From Gemmatimonas sp964586985 (GTDB lineage: Bacteria > Gemmatimonadota > Gemmatimonadetes > Gemmatimonadales > Gemmatimonadaceae), in assembly GCA_964586985.1 (NCBI GenBank), contig CAZPJX010000098.1:1-11327 (forward strand): a stretch of 11,327 nt of DNA, in the 5' to 3' direction. Each line of letters begins with the position of its first letter. Positions within the stretch are counted from its first letter, which is position 1. The notes under the pieces were generated by a model, which was given only the letters and a program-made list of their open reading frames with translations, did no database searches and was not told the origin of the DNA. This document shows, in pieces, positions 7,036-11,327 of the stretch. A program made the position numbers and the translations under genes.

Positions 7036-7818
7036 TCAGGCCGGTGGCCATTTCCTGCGCAGCAGCTTGTTCACACCCTTGTTGATCTCATCCTTGGCCT
7101 TCTGTTCCGTCTTGCGTGAGGCCCGCTGTTTGATTTCGTCGGACGTCATTTTCACGAAGGCGCTGTTGGGATATTTGGCGACGACCGGCGCGATCTTGAG
7201 GGTGGCGCCACCGTAGTCACCGGCATCCGCGAGGCTCATGGCATTGGAAACGCGCACCATGGCTTCGAGGTCATCCACACGGTTGGACTGCTGACGGGCG
7301 TCGAGCTTCGCCTCGTCCTCCGGGGTGAGCGCGATATCGAGATCCTTCACGAGTTGCTTCGTGAGGCGCTTCTGGAGATCGAAGAAGTCCTCCTGTTTGC
7401 CCGAGACCTTGGCGGTCTTGACGATGGCCCCGTTCTCCACCCGGACGATGCGGGTGTCGATGCGGACCTGTGGATCCACCGCTGCCAGCGAGCCCACGAT
7501 GATGTATTGCGCGCCCGAGAGGCGCCCAACTTTCACGGCTGTGGTGGAATCGAAGTATCGCGAGTGCTGTGCGTCGATCTCCCTGGTCACGTCGGCCAGG
7601 CGCTCCCGTTCGAGGATTTGAATCTCATCGACTGCCGCCAAGTCGGTGGTCATCATGGCCGCCATCCCCTTGCCGAGGTGGTCGTAGTCGGCCTTGCCGG
7701 TGTTGTTGTCGAAGGCAAGAACCGCGACGGTCTTCCTGGCGGGCAGCGTTGTGGCGATACCGGCTGCGGCGGGGAGCAGCCCGACCGTCAGCAGAGCGAG
7801 CGCGTGCAGTGAGGGCAT
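7036..7818 (-). CDS. Exported CsgG/FlgO-like protein without lipobox
   Basis: A signal peptide (residues 1-27, core ALALLTVGLLPAAAG) precedes a CsgG-type domain (28-165). Recognisable parts are KTVAVLAFDNNTGKADYDHLG, a helix GMAAMMTTDL (51-60), ILERERLADVTREI (68-81), VGRLSGAQYIIVGSL (97-111) and RIDTRIVRVENGAIV (119-133). Residues 183-225 look like one helical TPR-like repeat, and the tail is very basic. CsgG itself is an outer-membrane lipoprotein channel, but this protein contains no cysteine, so it cannot be lipidated and is more likely a soluble periplasmic relative. No curli subunits or flagellar genes are nearby, and the gene stands alone. I would not assign secretion activity. Confidence 0.85.
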   Translation of the reverse strand: MPSLHALALLTVGLLPAAAGIATTLPARKTVAVLAFDNNTGKADYDHLGKGMAAMMTTDLAAVDEIQILERERLADVTREIDAQHSRYFDSTTAVKVGRLSGAQYIIVGSLAAVDPQVRIDTRIVRVENGAIVKTAKVSGKQEDFFDLQKRLTKQLVKDLDIALTPEDEAKLDARQQSNRVDDLEAMVRVSNAMSLADAGDYGGATLKIAPVVAKYPNSAFVKMTSDEIKQRASRKTEQKAKDEINKGVNKLLRRKWPPA

Positions 7819-7846
7819 ACCTGAAACCTGTGGGTTCCGTGGCGGA

Positions 7847-7852
7847 TGTCAA
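7847..7852 (-). promoter_or_regulatory. Possible -35 hexamer of the CsgG-like gene
   Basis: A perfect TTGACA (7852 down to 7847) lies about 30 bp before the start codon. At a 17-base spacing the -10 position reads AGGTTT, a poor match. Position supports a promoter, the sequence only weakly. Between it and the tRNA at 7971 I see no gene or clear site. Confidence 0.25.
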
Positions 7853-7970
7853 ACACTTTTTCCAGGACCGAGCCCATTGCGGCGAGCTCAGGGACTGGAA
7901 TCGGGTGAGTGCCTGGGTTAGGTTGCTCAGGCTATCCCGGTTGCATCTTGGCCGGTCCATGGCGGTTGTT

Positions 7971-8044
7971 CGGGACGTAGCGCAGCCCGGTAGCGCACCT
8001 GAATGGGGTTCAGGGGGTCGCGGGTTCGAATCCCGCCGTCCCGA
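7971..8044 (+). tRNA. tRNA-Pro (anticodon GGG)
   Basis: A complete 74-base cloverleaf can be drawn by eye. The acceptor stem is CGGGACG (7971-7977) with CGTCCCG (8037-8043) and discriminator A8044. The D arm is GCGC (7980-7983) with GCGC (7993-7996). The anticodon stem is CCTGA with TCAGG around the loop ATGGGGT, with anticodon GGG at 8005-8007 and G at position 37. A five-base variable loop follows, then T arm GCGGG-TTCGAAT-CCCGC (8020-8036). CCA is not encoded (ACTGCAC follows), so it must be added enzymatically. GGG reads the proline codons CCC and CCU. No convincing promoter was found upstream. Confidence 0.95.
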
Positions 8045-8060
8045 CTGCACATAACGAGAG

Positions 8061-8095
8061 CCAGCCAACGCGTGTCGTTGGCTGGTTTTTGTTTT
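8061..8095 (+). terminator. Intrinsic terminator after tRNA-Pro
   Basis: A perfect 10-bp stem, CCAGCCAACG (8061-8070) with CGTTGGCTGG (8076-8085), closes a five-base loop CGTGT and is followed by TTTTTGTTTT. It starts 17 bases after the tRNA. The opposite strand has no T-run after the stem, so it acts on the plus strand and ends tRNA transcription before the convergent dehydrogenase gene. Confidence 0.92.
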
Positions 8096-8111
8096 GTGCA
8101 CATGGCCGTGC

Positions 8112-9827
8112 TTACAGGGCGCGGGCTGCACTGCGGCCCGCTACCCGTCCACTGAAGAGGCAGCCCCCCAGGAAGGTCCCCTCGAGTGCGCGATACCCAT
8201 GGACGCCGCCGCCGCCGAACCCCGCCACTTCGCCCGCCGCGTAGAGCCCGCGCACCGGTGCGCCGGTGGTGTCGAGCACGCGGGCTTCGAGGTCGGTAGC
8301 CAATCCACCAAGGGACTTGCGGGTCAGGACGTGCAGCTTCACGGCGACGAGCGGTCCATTGGCCGGGTCCAGCAAGCGCGATGGCGGCGCGATGCGCATG
8401 AGGCGCTCGCTGAGATAGCGTCGGGCGCCCAGGATGAGCGCGAGTTGTGGATCCTTCCCACCCCGGTGCGCGAGTTGCAGGTCACGATCGTGCACGGACT
8501 GCTCGACGAGATCGTACTGCACGGGAATGTCGGTGCGTGTGTTCATGCCATCGACCAATGCGCGCAGGGCATCGCGCACGACGAAATCCGCGCCGTTGTC
8601 CATGAAAGCCTGCACCGGTGCCTGCACGCCGCGACCAAGGCGCTTCAGGACCAGGCGGATGCTTCGCCCGGTGAGATCCGGATTCTGCTCGCTGCCCGAA
8701 AGGGCGAACTCCCGGCGGATGATGGCTCGGTTCAATACGAACCAGGTGTGCTCATACCCGTTGGTGGTGATGTGCTGCAGTGTTCCGAGGCTGTCTGACC
8801 CTGGCACATTGGGGAAGGGGAGTCGCGCCCCTGAGGGATCGAGCCAGAGGCTGCTGGGGCCGGGCAGGATGCGAATGGCGTGCTGTGGCCAGATGGGTGC
8901 CCAGTTGTGGATACCTTCGCAGTAGTGCCACATCCGATCAGGGTTGCTCAGCCGGGCCCCAGCGCGCACGAGCGCCTCCTGTAGCTGCCCATCCACGTGA
9001 GCCGGAACGCCGGTGATCATGTGGCGTGGTGGCGGCCCGAGGCGTTCGACCGGCCAGTAGCGCCGCACGAGGTCGTGATTTCCGCCAATGCCGCCGGAGG
9101 TCACGATGACGGTGGGCGCACGGAACTCGAACTCACCGATGATGGTCCTCGTGCTTGCTTCACCGCGCGCCACCACTGAGGGTTCGAGAACCTCGCCATG
9201 GACACCGTGCACGGTACCATTCGTGATCAGCACGTCTCGCACGCGATGCCGAAACCGCATGGCAATGCGAGCGCTGTCCACGTGCGCGCGTGCACGCCGC
9301 AGGAAGGGTTCCAGAACGCCGGGACCGGTTCCCCAGGTCAGGTGAAAGCGCGGGACACTATTGCCTGAGGCACTCGCAGCGCCGCCGCCTCGTTCGGCCC
9401 ATCCAACGATGGGGAACCAGCGCATGCCCAGTGCATGCAGCCACGCGCGCTTTTCCCCTGCAGCGAAATCCACATAGGCTTCGGCCCAGCGCCGCGGCCA
9501 TTCGTCCTCTGGACGATCGAAGCCCGCCGTTGTCATCCAGTCGCGCAGCGCGAGGGCTTCTGAATCGCGAATGCCAAGCCGCCGCTGTTCGGGTGAGTTG
9601 ACGAAGAACAGTCCACCCAGTGACCAGAATGCCTGCCCGCCGAGGTTCTGCTCTCCTTCCTGATCGAGCAGGAGCACTCGCTTGCCGGCGTCTGCGGCTT
9701 CGGTGGCTGCCACGAGTCCCGCCAGCCCGGCGCCGACGACGATGATGTCTGCTGCCGGTACGGGATGGGCGCGAGTATCAGGGCCGGCCGGTTGGCCAGC
9801 TCGGCGATCGGCGGTGGGCAACGCCAT
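8112..9827 (-). CDS. FAD-dependent dehydrogenase of the KsdD/fumarate reductase flavoprotein superfamily
   Basis: The 571-residue protein opens with a dinucleotide-binding fold: ADIIVVGAGLAGLVAATEAA (26-45) with the GxGxxG glycines 32, 34 and 37, and Asp55 at the end of the second strand (RVLLLDQE). The sequence NLGGQAFWSLGGLFFVNSPEQ (61-81) is typical of a large group annotated as putative FAD-binding dehydrogenase. The flavin-closing region at the C-terminus is GLYAAGEVAGFGGGGVHGYR, followed by ALEGTFLGGCLFSGR. Relatives oxidise or reduce steroid-like or dicarboxylic substrates; the substrate here is unknown. No Tat or Sec signal is visible, so a cytoplasmic place is likely. It starts 2 bp after the DUF4159 stop, as third gene of the RnfD-like operon, and has no visible Shine-Dalgarno. 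Confidence 0.9.
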   Translation of the reverse strand: MALPTADRRAGQPAGPDTRAHPVPAADIIVVGAGLAGLVAATEAADAGKRVLLLDQEGEQNLGGQAFWSLGGLFFVNSPEQRRLGIRDSEALALRDWMTTAGFDRPEDEWPRRWAEAYVDFAAGEKRAWLHALGMRWFPIVGWAERGGGAASASGNSVPRFHLTWGTGPGVLEPFLRRARAHVDSARIAMRFRHRVRDVLITNGTVHGVHGEVLEPSVVARGEASTRTIIGEFEFRAPTVIVTSGGIGGNHDLVRRYWPVERLGPPPRHMITGVPAHVDGQLQEALVRAGARLSNPDRMWHYCEGIHNWAPIWPQHAIRILPGPSSLWLDPSGARLPFPNVPGSDSLGTLQHITTNGYEHTWFVLNRAIIRREFALSGSEQNPDLTGRSIRLVLKRLGRGVQAPVQAFMDNGADFVVRDALRALVDGMNTRTDIPVQYDLVEQSVHDRDLQLAHRGGKDPQLALILGARRYLSERLMRIAPPSRLLDPANGPLVAVKLHVLTRKSLGGLATDLEARVLDTTGAPVRGLYAAGEVAGFGGGGVHGYRALEGTFLGGCLFSGRVAGRSAARAL

Positions 9828-9829
9828 GA

Positions 9830-10561
9830 TCAGTGGGTCAGCGCGTATATGAGATAGTTGGTGGCGAACTTGTACGCGTCATTCGTCAGGTTGACGGCGT
9901 ACCACCCCTGTCCGGACCATTCCATGTAGTCACCAATGTCGTTGTTGTAGTTGACAATGGCGAGCATGCGCTTGCTCGGGTCATTGTCCTCGAACACACC
10001 ATAGTACTCCGCTTTCGCGCTGCGATTGTCGGGATGGTGCATGCCGTCGAGCGAACCAATGGTGAAGAACGTGTTGAAGATCGGATGGGAGCGATCGAGG
10101 CGTATGAACTGGGCGTCTGGCAGCACGAGACGCATGGAGAATGCAAAATTCTCCCATTGACGGAAATAGAAATCGTCGACGATGAGAAACCCGCCCTTCT
10201 CAAGCCAGGTGCGAAGTCCTGCGGCTTCGCGGTCCGTGGGACGCCAGTACCCTGGCTCCGAGAGGTAGGCGATCGGATAGTGCGACAGGGTGGGGTCGTC
10301 CATGTCATGGACATTGCTGCCGCGGGTGTGCACGCGCATGGTTGTGAGATCATGCACGATGGTCATGAAGTTGCGCTCCATGGCGGGGTAGTCGTATGAC
10401 CATCCTGGTGGCCCGTACTCGATATAGCGCAAGCGCACGAAGGTGAAGCGTCCGTCGTAGGCCACGTTGGGTTCCACTCGAAGGCGGCGCTGCGACTGGA
10501 CCATCGCCGCCGTGCCGGCCGTCAGGGCCAACAGCAGGAGCATCACCGTGCGTGCCTTCAT
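9830..10561 (-). CDS. DUF4159-domain exported or membrane-anchored protein
   Basis: From ATG 10561 the product has 243 residues. That start overlaps the stop of the upstream membrane gene (ATGA) and places a basic-hydrophobic signal or anchor right at the N-terminus (MKARTVMLLLLALTAGTAA). A longer frame from 10606 would bury this signal and is less likely. The rest fits DUF4159: FTFVRLRYIEYG, YPAMERNFMTIVHDLTTMRV (58-77), the segment YPIAYLSEPGYWRPT (95-109), and LRTWLEKGGFLIVDDFYF (116-133). The last two resemble the glutamine-amidotransferase-like fold in which a gel-like loop precedes GGxLxxDD, but no catalytic cysteine is visible, so enzymatic activity is doubtful. The region LDRSHPIFNTFF (155-166) is also typical. 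Its role is unknown; context ties it to an RnfD-like protein and a flavoprotein. Confidence 0.87.
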   Translation of the reverse strand: MKARTVMLLLLALTAGTAAMVQSQRRLRVEPNVAYDGRFTFVRLRYIEYGPPGWSYDYPAMERNFMTIVHDLTTMRVHTRGSNVHDMDDPTLSHYPIAYLSEPGYWRPTDREAAGLRTWLEKGGFLIVDDFYFRQWENFAFSMRLVLPDAQFIRLDRSHPIFNTFFTIGSLDGMHHPDNRSAKAEYYGVFEDNDPSKRMLAIVNYNNDIGDYMEWSGQGWYAVNLTNDAYKFATNYLIYALTH

Positions 10562-11327
10562 GCGGATATGCTGCTTCGCTTCCTCGTATGCCGCCACTTG
10601 CGCCATCCTTCCCAGAGATTGGCGGCGAGCAGCCCGCCCAGCAGGAAGTACACCGCACCGACAGTGAGGTAGAGGAGCATGCTGACCACCGCGGCGATGG
10701 CGCCATAACGGAGCTGATCCCCGTAGCGTGGCGGTGACGTTGGTGGGTCGGTAGCCATGAATCCGGCGAAGAACAGTGCCATATGTATGTCGGGGGCGCG
10801 GTACAGCGCGGCCATTCGAGTTGGCTCACCGACAAAGGCCAGCGTGGTCGCCAGAAGGAAGTAGACCCCAAGGAATGCCAAGGCCAACGGTGTCTTGTGC
10901 AGACGCCGGGAAATGAAGAGGACAGTGGCCAGCAGCAACAGTATCCATGGCCAGGGGAGTCCGGGGAGCGCCCCCCACCAACTCTGTCCCGACCCAAAGA
11001 GGTAATAGCTCGCCACCAGACCTGCGGCGGCGGGATTGAGCACATTGGCGCGCTTCACGCGGAGGGCGTGCTTCGCGACGATACCGAGCGCTGCGGCGGC
11101 TGCCGCGACATGCCAGGCCTGATAGGGACTCAGGATCAGCGCTATCAGCCACCCCGTCAGCATCGCGCCGTCGGGCACGCTCCATTCCCCATCGCGCCAG
11201 CGCAGCAAGGGCAGATCGACAAGAACCGCTGTCAGAACGGCGGCGAGAAAGGCGGGCGCAACGAGCCCCAGCCCCGCGTGCCAGACCGCGGGCACGGTGA
11301 GCACGACGAGTACGCCACTGAAAAGAC
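10558..11327 (-). CDS. RnfD/NqrB-like integral membrane protein (5' end outside the window)
   Basis: The frame is open to the window edge (255 residues visible). A GTG at 11304 could start it, but hydrophobic codons continue upstream. About eight hydrophobic segments are present. Family motifs are PDGAMLTGWLIALILSP, KRANVLNPAAAGL and MALFFAGFMATDPPTSPPRYG; the last matches the ATDPVTSP-type motif of RnfD. RnfD and NqrB are subunits of ion-pumping electron transport complexes and carry covalent FMN on a threonine in a loop after the NPA motif. Here that loop is only about VASYYLFGSGQSWWGALPG, with no S-x-A-T site. It is therefore a shortened, probably non-flavinylated relative. No other rnf genes are seen, but upstream genes lie outside. 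The stop overlaps the DUF4159 start. Confidence 0.82.
   Translation of the reverse strand, partial: LFSGVLVVLTVPAVWHAGLGLVAPAFLAAVLTAVLVDLPLLRWRDGEWSVPDGAMLTGWLIALILSPYQAWHVAAAAAALGIVAKHALRVKRANVLNPAAAGLVASYYLFGSGQSWWGALPGLPWPWILLLLATVLFISRRLHKTPLALAFLGVYFLLATTLAFVGEPTRMAALYRAPDIHMALFFAGFMATDPPTSPPRYGDQLRYGAIAAVVSMLLYLTVGAVYFLLGGLLAANLWEGWRKWRHTRKRSSISA

Noticed and set aside
7923..7950. Promoter of the tRNA gene (TTGCTC with CATCTT)
   Set aside because: Each hexamer matches only about half the consensus and the spacing is short, so I left it out of the feature list.
7971..8095. tRNA gene as an integration site of a mobile element
   Set aside because: No integrase gene and no repeat of the tRNA 3' end was seen elsewhere in the window.
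8094..8798. Plus-strand frame of 234 codons opposite the dehydrogenase gene
   Set aside because: It begins inside the terminator region and is antisense to a gene with clear FAD motifs; no domain is visible.
9833..10399. Plus-strand frame of 188 codons opposite the DUF4159 gene
   Set aside because: Antisense to a well-supported gene in a tightly coupled operon; Val/His/Glu-rich sequence without motifs.

Overview
This window looks like chromosomal DNA of a high-GC Gram-negative bacterium. A lipid A-type acyltransferase and a monofunctional transglycosylase imply an outer membrane and peptidoglycan. The mix of BlaI/M56 regulation, DUF4403 and DUF4159 proteins, and operons joined by ATGA overlaps with few clear Shine-Dalgarno sites, suggests Gemmatimonadota (Gemmatimonas-like). 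That taxonomic guess is inference, with moderate confidence. I see no insertion sequence, phage gene, CRISPR array or other sign of recent transfer.

Layout. (1) Positions 1-1000, minus strand: a BlaI-family repressor and the start of a BlaR1-like M56 sensor protease, overlapping by ATGA. They are preceded by a near-consensus promoter (TTGACA, 17 bp, AATACT) flanked by two copies of the inverted repeat ACTG-N6-CAGT exactly 42 bp apart, a likely autoregulatory operator pair. (2) Positions 1042-5411, minus strand: a four-gene envelope operon running acyltransferase, mtgA, DUF4403 lipoprotein, then a secreted protein of unknown function with a probable TIM-barrel-like core. (3) Positions 5471-6990, plus strand: a divergent pair, a CDF metal transporter followed by a small FMN-binding split-barrel protein coupled through TGATG. 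(4) Positions 7036-7818, minus strand: an exported CsgG/FlgO-like protein that lacks the lipoprotein cysteine. (5) Positions 7971-8095, plus strand: tRNA-Pro(GGG) followed by a strong intrinsic terminator. (6) Positions 8112-11327, minus strand: an operon of an RnfD/NqrB-like membrane protein (5' end outside the window), an exported DUF4159 protein and a large FAD-dependent dehydrogenase.

How they may work together. The left operon serves envelope construction: lipid A acylation, glycan polymerisation, a large lipoprotein and an exported protein. The BlaI/M56 pair beside it may sense envelope or antibiotic stress, but its targets beyond itself cannot be seen here. The right operon joins an ion- or electron-transport-type membrane subunit to a flavoprotein oxidoreductase and an exported DUF4159 protein; this is the least explained combination. 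The most notable points are the paired BlaI-type operators, the RnfD-like protein with no visible flavin-attachment loop, and the unclassified secreted protein at the end of the envelope operon.
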